From: an uncultured Hyphomicrobiales bacterium
GTDB lineage: Bacteria > Pseudomonadota > Alphaproteobacteria > Rhizobiales > Beijerinckiaceae
DNA length: 64,000 nt
Assembly: GCA_903902915.1 (NCBI GenBank)
Contig: CAIUWR010000045.1
Coordinates: 62,001 to 126,000, forward strand
Reading direction: 5' to 3'
Shown piece by piece: positions 8,425-17,457 of the stretch. A model generated the notes under the pieces. The model was not told where the DNA came from. It ran no database searches and saw nothing but the letters and a program-made list of their open reading frames with translations. Made by a program: the position numbers and the translations under genes. Position 1 is the first letter of the stretch. Each line of letters begins with the position of its first letter.

Positions 8425-9471
8425 ATGGGTTCAAGGATTTTACGGGGCGGGCTGGCGGCGGTCGCCCTCATGCTGGGCGCGGCCACGAGCGCCATGGCGC
8501 TGGACGACGAGGCGCTGGCGAAATTCTACAAGGACAAGACCGTGACCATCGCGGTCGGCTCATCGCCCGGCGGCGGGCTCGACACCTTCGGGCGCCTGCT
8601 GTCGCGCCACATGGGCAATCACATTCCCGGCCATCCCGCGGTTGTGGTCTCCAATGTTCCGGGCGCGGGCGGCAACGTGCTCGCCAACAATCTCTATACG
8701 CTGGCCCCGAAAGACGGGACTTACATGGGCATCACCTTTCCCAGCGTGATCATCGACCCCCTGCTCAGCGGGGACCATCGCGGTTATGATCCGACGAAGT
8801 TCAACTATATGGGCAACGCCAACGCTGAAGTGCTTGTGTGCCTGCTGCGCCGCGACGCAGGCGTGAAGAGCCTCGAAGATTTCCTCAAGGCCGACCTCAT
8901 CATCGGCGCCACCGCGCCTGGCAGCACGACGTCCGACTTCCCGATGATCGTGAAAGGCCTGCTCGGCGCGAAGTTCCGCCTCGTGACCGGCTATCAGGGC
9001 TCGCGCGAAGTCACCCTCGCTGTTGAGAAGAACGAGGTGCAAGGCATCTGCGGCCTCGGCTGGTCCACCGTGAAGGTGCAATATGCGGACATTCTGAAAG
9101 GCGACATGTTCGCCACCGTCTTCGCGCAGGAAGACCTGAAGGGTCACCCCGAACTCAACGCGCAGAATGTGCCGCTCATCTATTCGCTCGCCAAGACCGA
9201 GGAGGACAAACAGGCCTTGCAGATGTTCTACACGCAGAACGCCTTCAGCCGCCCCTTCATCCTGCCCCCTGGCGTGCCTGCGGACCGCGTGGAGGCCCTG
9301 CGCAAGATCTTCCTCGAAACCATCGCAGACCCCGAGCTTCAGGCCGACGCGCGCAAGATGAACATCGAGGCCGTGCCGACCTCGGGCGCGGAATTGCAGC
9401 AGATCATCGCCGACATGTACGCCACGCCGCCCGCCGTCGTGGCGCGGGTGAAGCAGGGCATGGGACGATAG
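8425..9471 (+). CDS. TTT-family periplasmic solute-binding protein, second type
   Basis: This 348-residue protein has a signal peptide ending near ATSAMA. It belongs to the tripartite tricarboxylate transporter receptor superfamily but to a branch distinct from its neighbour. It begins DEALAKFYKDKTVTIAVGSS with PGGGLDTFGRLL, and has VVVSNVPGAGGNVLANNLY and LIIGATAPGSTTSDFP. The start has AGGAAGGGA about 10 bases upstream. No membrane subunits are adjacent, so it must use permeases encoded elsewhere, as is common in this family. The ligand is unknown. Confidence 0.88.
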   Translation: MGSRILRGGLAAVALMLGAATSAMALDDEALAKFYKDKTVTIAVGSSPGGGLDTFGRLLSRHMGNHIPGHPAVVVSNVPGAGGNVLANNLYTLAPKDGTYMGITFPSVIIDPLLSGDHRGYDPTKFNYMGNANAEVLVCLLRRDAGVKSLEDFLKADLIIGATAPGSTTSDFPMIVKGLLGAKFRLVTGYQGSREVTLAVEKNEVQGICGLGWSTVKVQYADILKGDMFATVFAQEDLKGHPELNAQNVPLIYSLAKTEEDKQALQMFYTQNAFSRPFILPPGVPADRVEALRKIFLETIADPELQADARKMNIEAVPTSGAELQQIIADMYATPPAVVARVKQGMGR

Positions 9472-9479
9472 AACAAAGC

Positions 9480-9504
9480 GGCGGCGGAGCCCTATTCCGC
9501 CGCC
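9480..9504. terminator. Hairpin between convergent TTT receptor and metH
   Basis: A perfect 9-bp stem, GGCGGCGGA (9480-9488) with TCCGCCGCC (9496-9504), has a 7-base loop that contains the metH stop codon. Neither strand has a clear U-tract, so termination strength is uncertain. Confidence 0.5.
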
Positions 9505-12500
9505 ACATTCATGCGCGCCGGATCATAATTCAGCACTGGCGCCAGCCAGCGTTCGACCTCAAGAATGCTCATGCCCTTGCGGGCTGCATAATCCTCCACC
9601 TGATCGCGCTCCACTTTCGCCACGCCGAAATAATGCGCTTCGGGATGCGAGAAATAGAGGCCGCTGACGGATGAGCCCGGCCACATGGCGAAGCTTTCCG
9701 TCAGCGTGACGCCTGTGCGGCGCTCTGCGCCCAGCAGATCGAAAATCGTGCGCTTCTCCGTATGGTCGGGCTGCGCGGGATAGCCGGGCGCGGGGCGAAT
9801 GCCGCGATAGGCTTCGGAAATGACTTCCTCCGGCGTCAGCGCCTCCTCCGCCGCATAGGCCCAGAATTCGCGGCGCACGCGCTCGTGCATCCGCTCGGCC
9901 AGAGCCTCGGCGATGCGGTCGGCGAGCGCCTTCACCATGATCGAGCCATAGTCGTCATTGGCCTGCGCGAAGCGGGCGGAGATCTTTTCCTCCTCCGCGC
10001 CCGCCGTCACCACGAAGGCGCCGACCCAATCGGCGGGCCCGCCGATGGGCGCGACGAAATCGGACAGAGCGATATTGGGCCGCCCATCCCGCCGCAGCAA
10101 TTGCTGACGCAATGTGTGCAACGTGGCGAGCCCGTCGCTGCGCGATTCGCCCGTGTAAAGCTGGATGTCGTCGCCATCGGCCTGCGCGGGCCAGAAGCCG
10201 ATCACCGCCTTGGGATTGAACCAGCGTTCATCCACGATGCGCTTCAACATCTGCTGCGCATCATCGAACAACTGCCGCGCCGCCTCGCCTTGCCGGGGAT
10301 CGTCGAGCAGCGCGGGATAACGGCCCTTCAGCTCCCAGGTCTGGAAGAACGGCGTCCAGTCGATATAGGGAACCAGCTCCGCCACATCATAAGTACGGAA
10401 GGTGCGCGTGCCCGTGAACAGGGGCTTTGGCGGCTGATAGGCCGCCCAATCCGTGCGCATGGCGTTGGCGCGGGCGCGGGCCAGCGGCAGACGCTGCTTG
10501 TCGCTTTCCGCGCGCGCATGGGCGTCCGCCACCTTGCGATATTCGGCGCGCAATGTTTCCACATAACTCACGCGCGTGTCGGGCGAGAGCAGAGCGGAAA
10601 CGACGCCCACCGCGCGGCTCGCGTCGGTGACATAGACGGACTGTCCACGCTCGTAGTTGGGATGGATCTTCACCGCCGTGTGCACGCGGCTCGTGGTCGC
10701 GCCGCCGATGAGCAGCGGCACATCGAAACCCTCGCGCTCCATCTCGCTCGCCACGAAACACATTTCATCGAGCGAAGGGGTGATGAGGCCGGACAGACCG
10801 ATCACATCGACCTTTTCGCGCTTCGCCGTCTCCAGAATCCTGGACGCGGGAACCATCACGCCCAGATCAATGATCTCGTAATTGTTGCAGGCGAGCACCA
10901 CGCCCACGATGTTCTTGCCGATGTCATGCACATCGCCCTTCACCGTCGCCATGAGGATCTTGCCAGCGCTGGAGCGGCCCGCGCCGCCCGCCGCCTTCTC
11001 GGCCTCCATGTAAGGCATCAGCACGGCCACAGCCTGCTTCATCACACGCGCGGATTTCACCACTTGCGGCAGGAACATCTTGCCCGCGCCAAACAGATCG
11101 CCCACCACATTCATGCCAGCCATGAGCGGACCTTCAATAACGTCGAGCGGACGGATCGACGCGAGCCGCGCCTCCTCCACATCCGCATCGACGAATTCGG
11201 TGACGCCATTCACCAGCGCATATTCGAGCCGCTTGTCGATGGGCTGTTCGCGCCAGGCGAGATCCTTCTCCTTGGCTTCTACGCCCTTGCCCTTGAAACG
11301 GTCGGCGATGGCGAGCAACCGCTCGGTGGAATCGGCGCGGCGGTTCAGCACAACGTCTTCGCAGGCCTCGCGCAGTTCGGGCGGAATCTTCTCATAGACC
11401 TGAAGCGCGCCCGCATTGACGATGCCCATGTCCATCCCCGCGCTGATGGCGTGGAACAAAAACACAGAATGCATCGCCTCGCGCACAGGATCGTTGCCGC
11501 GAAACGAGAAGGAGAGATTCGAGACGCCGCCCGACACATGGGCATGGGGCAGACGGGCGCGAATGGCGCGCGCGGCCTCGATGAAATCGACGCCGTAATT
11601 GTCATGCTCCTCGATGCCTGTCGCGACCGCAAAAATGTTGGGATCGAAGATGATGTCCTCGGGCGGGAACCCCACCTCTTCCGTCAGCGCCTTGTAGGCG
11701 CGCGCGCAGATGTCGACCTTGCGCGTGAACGTGTCGGCCTGCCCCTGCTCATCGAATGCCATGACCACCACGGCGGCGCCATAGCGGCGCACGAGGCGCG
11801 CTTGTTGAATGAACTTATCTTCGCCCTCCTTGAGCGAAATGGAATTCACAACCGCCTTGCCCTGAATGCATTTCAGGCCCGCTTCGATCACCTCGAATTT
11901 CGAGGAATCGACCATGATGGGCGCGCGCGCGATGTCCGGCTCGGCGGCCACCAGATGCAGAAAATCAACCATGGCGCGCTGCGAATCCAGCAGGCCTTCA
12001 TCCATGTTGATGTCGATGATCTGCGCGCCATTCGCCACCTGTTCGCGCGCCACATCGAGCGCGGCGGAGAGTTCGCCGTTCTTGATGAGTTTGCGAAAAC
12101 GCGCGGAGCCCGTGACATTGGTGCGCTCGCCCACATTCACGAAGCGAAAGTCCTTCGTCAGGGTGAACGGCTCAAGCCCTGACAGGCGCAGCATGGGCTC
12201 GACCTTGGGCGGACGGCGCGGGCTCAGGCCCTTCACGCGCGCGCTGAACGCGGCCACATGGGCGGGCGTGGTGCCGCAGCAGCCGCCGATGATGTTGACG
12301 AGACCGCTTTCGGCGAATTCGCCGAGCATGTTCGCCATATATTCGGGGCTCTCGTCATAGAGGCCGAATTCATTGGGAAGGCCCGCGTTGGGATAGGCGA
12401 GGGTGAATGTGTCGGCGATGCGCGAAATCTCCGCCACATGCTGGCGCAATTCGCGCGCGCCAAGCGCGCAGTTGAAGCCGACGGCGAAGGGTTCGGCATG

Positions 12501-13232
12501 GCGCAGCGAATGCCAGAACGCTGCGGGCGTCTGGCCCGACAGCGTGCGCCCTGAAAGATCGGTGATGGTGCCCGACAGCAGAATCGGCAACCGCACGCCC
12601 AGCGCGTCAAAGGCCTCCCAAACGCCGAAAAGTGCGGCCTTGGCGTTCAATGTGTCGAAGATCGTCTCCAGCAAAATGACGTCGCTGCCGCCTTCGATCA
12701 GCGCATGGGCCGCCTGGCCATAGGAGAGGCGCAGCTCGTCGAAAGTCACCGCGCGAAAGCCCGGATCATTCACATCGGGCGAAAGCGACGCTGTGCGATT
12801 GGTGGGGCCGATGGCGCCGCAGACAAAGCGCCGGCGCCCATCCTGCGCCTCGGCTAGCTGGGCCGCCTCGCGCGCCAGACGCGCGCCGGAGCGGTTAAGT
12901 TCGACCACTTGCGCTTCGAGCCCATAATCTGCTTGCGCGATGCTGGTGGACGAAAACGTGTTCGTCTCCACCATATCCGCGCCCGCCAGAAAATAGCTGA
13001 GATGAATGTCGCGGATCGCGTCGGGCTGGGTGAGATTCAGAAGGTCGTTATTACCCTTCAGGTCGCGCTCCGCATCCTTGAACAGGGCGCCGCGAAAAGC
13101 GGCTTCATCGAGGCGCAGATCCTGAATCATCGTGCCCATGGCGCCGTCGAGCACGAGGATGCGCTCACGCGCAGCTTGCGTCAGCGCGGCCCGCACCGCC
13201 TTGCCGTCGGCCAGTTTGAAACGCGTCATCAT
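9492..13232 (-). CDS. metH: Methionine synthase, cobalamin-dependent
   Basis: The enzyme has 1246 residues, close to the 1227 of E. coli MetH, with all four modules. The homocysteine domain (about 1-340) starts [16 protein letters not shown] and ends with the zinc motif [10 protein letters not shown]; the other zinc cysteine lies in VGFNCALG. The folate (pterin) domain includes [13 protein letters not shown] and [11 protein letters not shown]. The cobalamin domain carries the axial-ligand motif GDVHDIGKN. The C-terminal activation domain contains [15 protein letters not shown], which binds AdoMet for reactivation. It transfers methyl from 5-methyl-THF to homocysteine. The start overlaps the metF stop (ATGA); a second in-frame ATG follows at once. 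No cobalamin riboswitch precedes it, since it is the third gene of the operon. Confidence 0.98.
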   Translation of the reverse strand: MMTRFKLADGKAVRAALTQAARERILVLDGAMGTMIQDLRLDEAAFRGALFKDAERDLKGNNDLLNLTQPDAIRDIHLSYFLAGADMVETNTFSSTSIAQADYGLEAQVVELNRSGARLAREAAQLAEAQDGRRRFVCGAIGPTNRTASLSPDVNDPGFRAVTFDELRLSYGQAAHALIEGGSDVILLETIFDTLNAKAALFGVWEAFDALGVRLPILLSGTITDLSGRTLSGQTPAAFWHSLRHAEPFAVGFNCALGARELRQHVAEISRIADTFTLAYPNAGLPNEFGLYDESPEYMANMLGEFAESGLVNIIGGCCGTTPAHVAAFSARVKGLSPRRPPKVEPMLRLSGLEPFTLTKDFRFVNVGERTNVTGSARFRKLIKNGELSAALDVAREQVANGAQIIDINMDEGLLDSQRAMVDFLHLVAAEPDIARAPIMVDSSKFEVIEAGLKCIQGKAVVNSISLKEGEDKFIQQARLVRRYGAAVVVMAFDEQGQADTFTRKVDICARAYKALTEEVGFPPEDIIFDPNIFAVATGIEEHDNYGVDFIEAARAIRARLPHAHVSGGVSNLSFSFRGNDPVREAMHSVFLFHAISAGMDMGIVNAGALQVYEKIPPELREACEDVVLNRRADSTERLLAIADRFKGKGVEAKEKDLAWREQPIDKRLEYALVNGVTEFVDADVEEARLASIRPLDVIEGPLMAGMNVVGDLFGAGKMFLPQVVKSARVMKQAVAVLMPYMEAEKAAGGAGRSSAGKILMATVKGDVHDIGKNIVGVVLACNNYEIIDLGVMVPASRILETAKREKVDVIGLSGLITPSLDEMCFVASEMEREGFDVPLLIGGATTSRVHTAVKIHPNYERGQSVYVTDASRAVGVVSALLSPDTRVSYVETLRAEYRKVADAHARAESDKQRLPLARARANAMRTDWAAYQPPKPLFTGTRTFRTYDVAELVPYIDWTPFFQTWELKGRYPALLDDPRQGEAARQLFDDAQQMLKRIVDERWFNPKAVIGFWPAQADGDDIQLYTGESRSDGLATLHTLRQQLLRRDGRPNIALSDFVAPIGGPADWVGAFVVTAGAEEEKISARFAQANDDYGSIMVKALADRIAEALAERMHERVRREFWAYAAEEALTPEEVISEAYRGIRPAPGYPAQPDHTEKRTIFDLLGAERRTGVTLTESFAMWPGSSVSGLYFSHPEAHYFGVAKVERDQVEDYAARKGMSILEVERWLAPVLNYDPARMNVAAE

Positions 13233-14134
13233 GCGGCCCTCTTGGTCAATTGCGGACGCAATCCCAGCAAATGGCAGATCGCATAAACAAGATCGGCCTT
13301 GTTCATGGTGTAAAAATGGAAATCGGTGACGCCGTGATCGACGAGGTCGAGCACCTGCTCCGCAGCGACGGCGGCGGCGATCAGGCGGCGCGTGGCGGGA
13401 TCGTCGTCGAGACCCTCGAAGCGGTCGGCGAGCCATTGCGGCACGCTGGCGCCGGTCTTTTTGGCGAAGCTCGCGGTCTGGCGAAAATTCTGCACGGGCA
13501 CGATGCCCGGCACGATCGGGATGTTGATTCCGCGCGCCCGCACGCGCTCCACATAGCGCAGGTAATGCACGTTATCGAAGAAGAACTGCGTGATGGCGCG
13601 CGTGGCGCCCGCATCCACCTTGGCCTTCAGCACGTCGATGTCAGCGTCAAGCGTGGCGCTTTCGGGATGTTTTTCGGGATAACCGGAAACCGTCACCTCG
13701 AAATCGCCCAGTCGCCGAATGCCCGCGATCAGGGCGGTGGAGGTGGCGTAGCCGCCGGGATGGGGCTCGTAAACGCTGCCAGGCCCCGTCGCCGGATCCC
13801 CCCGCAGCGCCACGATATGGCGCACGCCCGCATCATGGTAAGAGCGCACGACGTCATCGACCTCCTCGCGCGTGGCGGCGACGCAGGTGAGATGAGCGGC
13901 GGGCTTCAAGTTGGTTTCGCGCACCATGCGCGCGAGGGTCGCGTGGGTGCGCTCGCGCGTGGAGCCGCCCGCGCCATAGGTCACCGAAACAAAGCTGGGA
14001 TCGAGCGGCGCGAGACGGGTGATGGACTCCCACAGCGCGCTCTCCATCTCCGCAGTCCTCGGCGGAAAGAATTCGAAGGAGACGCGGATATCGGCGAGGC
14101 GCGAGCGACTGGCGCGCGAAAAATCATGAACCAT
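13229..14134 (-). CDS. metF: Methylenetetrahydrofolate reductase
   Basis: The product has 301 residues, normal for bacterial MetF (TIM barrel, FAD). Signatures are [14 protein letters not shown] near the N-terminus with the catalytic glutamate, [28 protein letters not shown], and [13 protein letters not shown], which contacts FAD. It reduces 5,10-methylene-THF to 5-methyl-THF, the methyl donor used by MetH encoded immediately downstream. The ATG at 14134 shares a base with the stop of the upstream regulator (TGATG), and its own stop overlaps metH. The three genes therefore form one translationally coupled unit. Confidence 0.96.
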   Translation of the reverse strand: MVHDFSRASRSRLADIRVSFEFFPPRTAEMESALWESITRLAPLDPSFVSVTYGAGGSTRERTHATLARMVRETNLKPAAHLTCVAATREEVDDVVRSYHDAGVRHIVALRGDPATGPGSVYEPHPGGYATSTALIAGIRRLGDFEVTVSGYPEKHPESATLDADIDVLKAKVDAGATRAITQFFFDNVHYLRYVERVRARGINIPIVPGIVPVQNFRQTASFAKKTGASVPQWLADRFEGLDDDPATRRLIAAAVAAEQVLDLVDHGVTDFHFYTMNKADLVYAICHLLGLRPQLTKRAA

Positions 14135-15129
14135 CACGCCAACTCCATCAGCTGCATCTCGTCGGCGATCATGCGAGGATCGCGCGCGACCCAAAGCGAG
14201 ACCGTGAGCTTGTCGCCGGCGCCGGGGCCAAGATCGCGGCGGGCGAAATCCACCAGCCCCGCCTCCGCCATGAAACCCGCGATCTCCTCGCCGGAAAAAC
14301 CGAGGCGGCGATGGGCGTGCTGCTCGCGCAGAAATTCATGGGCGTGCGGCGCGAAGTCGATGATCAGCAGGCGTCCGCCCGGCCGCAGCGCATGGGCGGC
14401 CTCGCGCACCGCGCGGCCCGGATCGTCGAGATAATGCAACACCTGATGGACGACCACGAGGTCATAGCCGTTGCGCTCCACCGGCAACGCATAAAGATCG
14501 CCCTGGCGCACCTGCACATGGCGCAGGCCCGCCTGCTCAAGATTGGTGCGCGCCACGTTCAGCATGGCGGGGCTCTGGTCCACGCCCACGGCGCGCTCGG
14601 CCAGCGGGGCCAGCAACTCCAGCATGCGGCCCGTGCCGGTGCCAAGGTCGAGCACGGCGTGGAGGGGCTTGTCGCCCACGATATCGCGCACGGCCGCCTC
14701 AACGACGTCCTCGGCGATATGCAGCGAACGGATGCGGTCCCAATTGCGCGCCTGTTCGGCGAAATAGCGCTGCGCCTGTTCAGCGCGGGCGCGGCGCACC
14801 TCGGAGAGGCGCGAGCGGTCGCTGGAAAGCACGGGATCGTTCTCGTCCATGCCGTTGAGGACGGAGCGCAGGATGACGGCGGCGGCGCCGTGATCGGAGA
14901 CCCGAAAGAACGCCCAGGCGCCCTCACGCCGCCGATCCACCAGCCCCGCCTCCACCAGCAGGCGCAGATGGCGCGAGATGCGCGGCTGGGACTGGCCCAG
15001 AATGGTCATGAGCTCGGAGACGGTCAGCTCGGCGTCGGCCAGCAGCGCCAGAAGGCGCAAGCGCGTGATCTCGCCAGCGGCCTCCAGCGCATCGAGGGTC
15101 ATGGCGAAAGAGGCGGAGAGCTTGTTCAT
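14134..15129 (-). CDS. ArsR-family regulator fused to a SAM-dependent methyltransferase
   Basis: The protein has 331 residues. An N-terminal winged helix (about 10-95) of the ArsR/SmtB type contains LRLLALLADAELTVSELMTI and the recognition region GQSQPRISRHLRLLVEAGLV. It lacks the ELCVCDL-type cysteine metal box. A class I methyltransferase domain (about 140-300) follows, with motif I VLDLGTGTGRMLELLA, the acidic block VGVDQSPAML and GGRLLIIDFAPH. ArsR regulators of the SahR/SamR type control methionine and SAM recycling genes in proteobacteria and sense SAM-related ligands. Here the methyltransferase half could be the ligand sensor; this is inference. The gene leads metF and metH, and a palindrome about 20 bp upstream suggests autoregulation. 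Confidence 0.88.
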   Translation of the reverse strand: MNKLSASFAMTLDALEAAGEITRLRLLALLADAELTVSELMTILGQSQPRISRHLRLLVEAGLVDRRREGAWAFFRVSDHGAAAVILRSVLNGMDENDPVLSSDRSRLSEVRRARAEQAQRYFAEQARNWDRIRSLHIAEDVVEAAVRDIVGDKPLHAVLDLGTGTGRMLELLAPLAERAVGVDQSPAMLNVARTNLEQAGLRHVQVRQGDLYALPVERNGYDLVVVHQVLHYLDDPGRAVREAAHALRPGGRLLIIDFAPHAHEFLREQHAHRRLGFSGEEIAGFMAEAGLVDFARRDLGPGAGDKLTVSLWVARDPRMIADEMQLMELA

Positions 15130-15146
15130 TCGGATCTTCCAAGGTA

Positions 15147-15168
15147 GATATAAAGATATGTTTATCTC
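15147..15168. promoter_or_regulatory. Palindromic operator of the ArsR-metF-metH operon
   Basis: ATAAAGATATGTTTAT at 15150-15165 is a dyad with 14 of 16 positions symmetric, and the outer GA (15147-15148) and TC (15167-15168) also pair. It ends about 20 bp before the regulator's ATG. The size, AT-richness and position fit an ArsR-family operator. It is likely the autoregulatory site for the whole met operon. Confidence 0.65.
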
Positions 15169-15437
15169 GTTTTCAAACCAAAGGTCAAGTGGGCGAATGT
15201 TGGGAATTCGCCTACAATCCCACGAAGCCCCGGCCGGCCGCCGTCTCAGGGTAGAACGTGCATGGTCCAGACACGTTTCGTGGGACAGTCTCGCCATCGC
15301 GCGGGGCGGTCTTCCTCGAAATGGGGAGGCCAAGCCTCAACAAGCTGGATTGTCGCCGCCGTTGGCGCTCATAATCTCCCCGTTGATTCCCGGAGGCTCC
15401 ACAGGCCGCATCCGGAAAACCAGCCGGGAGAGACAGC

Positions 15438-17396
15438 GTGGATCAGATGACGGCGCCCCTCAAGCAGACCGCCCCGCCAGACAGGCGGACGCCCCTGTTT
15501 CATGCAGATGCGCCAGCGGCGCCCTCCCTCGCGCGCCATCGCGCCCTTGATCTTCTCGCCGAACTCGCCGTGCATGATCAGGCGCAGACCCCTTTCACCA
15601 TCGGTCTCTTCGGCGCCCCTGGGGCGGGCAAGAGCCATGCCCTGCAAGTCATCGCCAAGCGCGCGCGGGGACTGGCGGAGGCCGCAGGCGCGGACAGCCC
15701 GTTTCTGGATCATGTCATCGCCATCGAGGTGGACGCGCAAAGCTTGCTGGCGGACGCCGAACGCGGCCTCGCGGTCGCGCTGCGCGAAGGGCTTCTCGCC
15801 CGTGGGTCCAAAAGTCTGGCCGCCAGGCTCGACGCCAGAGCCCTCGACGCGGCGAGCGACCCGCACGCCGCTGCCCAGGACGCCAACCAGCAATTGGAAG
15901 ACACCCGCCAGCGGCTCGCAACCGAACAGCGCAGTCTGGAGGATCTGAAGGCGCGCCGGGGGCGCCTCAATGACGCTGTGCTCTTTGAGGCGACCAACAC
16001 GCAGGTGGATGACTTCGTCCGCCGCAATCGCAAACAGATCGAAGGCAGACTGAGCGACTTCGGCTTCGCTGGCGATGCGAAAACGGTCTTCAAGACCCTC
16101 GTAGGCGACCTGGCTGACCGTCCTGGGCCGCTGCCACGCCTGTCCGCCTTCCTGAGCAGCGTCTGGACCCATGGGGGGCAGGCGCGGCTGCTGATCTGGG
16201 CGGGCGGCTGCTTCCTCCTCGCCTATCTCCTCGACCTCGCGGAGCGCACACGCGGCGACTGGCTGACCGGTCTGCGCAATGCGGCGGAAGGCGCGAAGGA
16301 GCCCGCAAACTGGCTGGAGGGACATGCCAGCTGGCTAACCTTCCTGGGGCACGCGGCGTTCACCATCGGTCTGCTCTGCCTCGCCCTCAACATCTGGCGC
16401 GCGGCGCGCTTCACCATTCCGCTCTTGCAGGGCGCGCGCCTGCTCAAGGGGGAGGTCGAAAAGCGCGGCCAGGAACTTGATGGCCACATCGCATGGCAAG
16501 AGCAAAAGGTCGCGCAGCTCGCCAGCGAGATGGAGACGCAGACCGAACGCGCCCAGACCGCCGAGCGGAGGGCGCTTGAACGAACCGCGTCTGGCGCCAC
16601 GCCAGCGCCCGACCTCTTCGCCGGGGCCCGAACTGACGTCGGCGCATCGGCGCGCGCCCTCAGCCCAAGCGCCTATATCGACGCTATCGAGGCCGGCCTT
16701 GGGACGAGCGGGGCTCCGCAACGGATTCTCGTTTTCCTCGACGGTCTGGAGGCCCTGCCCGCTCAACAAGCCGCCGCCGTCGTCGATGTGGCGCATCGAC
16801 GCCTTGACCGGCCCGGCTTCGTGCTGACGATGGCCGCAGATCCCGAACGGCTGGCGGCGGGCTGGGGCGGCGGCGGCGAGGCGGCCACGCGGATGGAGCG
16901 CTATGTGCAGGCGCCGTTCACCGTGCGGATGCTCCGCGATGAGCAGGCCAGCATAGCCTATGCCCATCAAATTCTCGGCGCGGCGCCCGACGTTGCGGAG
17001 CTTCCGCCCGACGCGTCAAGCTCCGCCCTCGATTATCCGATCAAGCCGGTGGAAACACATCTTCTGGGCAAGCTGGCGCGTTTTGCGGGCGACACGCCGC
17101 GCGCCGTGAAGCGCTATCTCAACACTTGGCGCCTGGCGCGGCCCCTGACGGAGGATGGCGGCGCGCTGGCGCTCATGCTGGCCCTCGATCATGGCGCGAC
17201 CGCTGGCGAACTTGCGGCCATGGGCGCAGCGATGGATCTGGAGGCGCCCGACGCGCCCCTCGTCATTCACCCCGGCGAGCCGCGCCTCGCGGCAGCGCTA
17301 ACCGCCGTGAACGCCTTGCGCCAGTCGCCGCTGACCAATGGACAGGCGCATGCCGCATGGGTGGTGGCGCGGGATTTTGGCGTTCCCACAACCTGA
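15438..17396 (+). CDS. KAP-family membrane P-loop NTPase
   Basis: The product has 652 residues. Walker A is GLFGAPGAGKS at about 56-66. A coiled-coil stretch (about 135-185) follows. Two transmembrane segments lie at about 250-272 (LLIWAGGCFLLAYLLDLA) and 298-325 (FTIGLLCLALNIWRAARF). A second coiled coil precedes Walker B ILVFLDGLEALP at about 430. Insertion of paired membrane helices between Walker A and B is the hallmark of the KAP family (Kidins220, ARMS, PifA), to which phage-exclusion PifA belongs. The start is a GTG with GGGAG 8 bases upstream. No partner gene is adjacent and a terminator follows, so it seems a one-gene unit. A membrane-signalling or defence role is possible but unproven. 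Confidence 0.8.
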   Translation: MDQMTAPLKQTAPPDRRTPLFHADAPAAPSLARHRALDLLAELAVHDQAQTPFTIGLFGAPGAGKSHALQVIAKRARGLAEAAGADSPFLDHVIAIEVDAQSLLADAERGLAVALREGLLARGSKSLAARLDARALDAASDPHAAAQDANQQLEDTRQRLATEQRSLEDLKARRGRLNDAVLFEATNTQVDDFVRRNRKQIEGRLSDFGFAGDAKTVFKTLVGDLADRPGPLPRLSAFLSSVWTHGGQARLLIWAGGCFLLAYLLDLAERTRGDWLTGLRNAAEGAKEPANWLEGHASWLTFLGHAAFTIGLLCLALNIWRAARFTIPLLQGARLLKGEVEKRGQELDGHIAWQEQKVAQLASEMETQTERAQTAERRALERTASGATPAPDLFAGARTDVGASARALSPSAYIDAIEAGLGTSGAPQRILVFLDGLEALPAQQAAAVVDVAHRRLDRPGFVLTMAADPERLAAGWGGGGEAATRMERYVQAPFTVRMLRDEQASIAYAHQILGAAPDVAELPPDASSSALDYPIKPVETHLLGKLARFAGDTPRAVKRYLNTWRLARPLTEDGGALALMLALDHGATAGELAAMGAAMDLEAPDAPLVIHPGEPRLAAALTAVNALRQSPLTNGQAHAAWVVARDFGVPTT

Positions 17397-17414
17397 CAGC
17401 GGCCCCAATCAAAA

Positions 17415-17442
17415 GCCGCCGCGCCCCGAAAAGCGCGGCGGC
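17415..17442 (-). terminator. Terminator of the fds/oxlT transcript
   Basis: A perfect 10-bp stem GCCGCCGCGC/GCGCGGCGGC encloses an 8-base loop, and on the minus strand it is followed by TTTT. It lies 16 bp past the end of the MFS carrier gene and also faces the end of the KAP gene. Confidence 0.75.
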
Positions 17443-17457
17443 CTCCATCTTCCACCA

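Noticed and set aside
9762-12182. An 806-codon plus-strand frame opposite metH
   Set aside because: It is fully contained in the unmistakable metH gene and shows no family motif.
13233-15130. A cobalamin or SAM riboswitch before the met genes
   Set aside because: No B12-box-like or SAM-type core is visible upstream of the ArsR-methyltransferase gene or metH; the palindrome is a simpler explanation.
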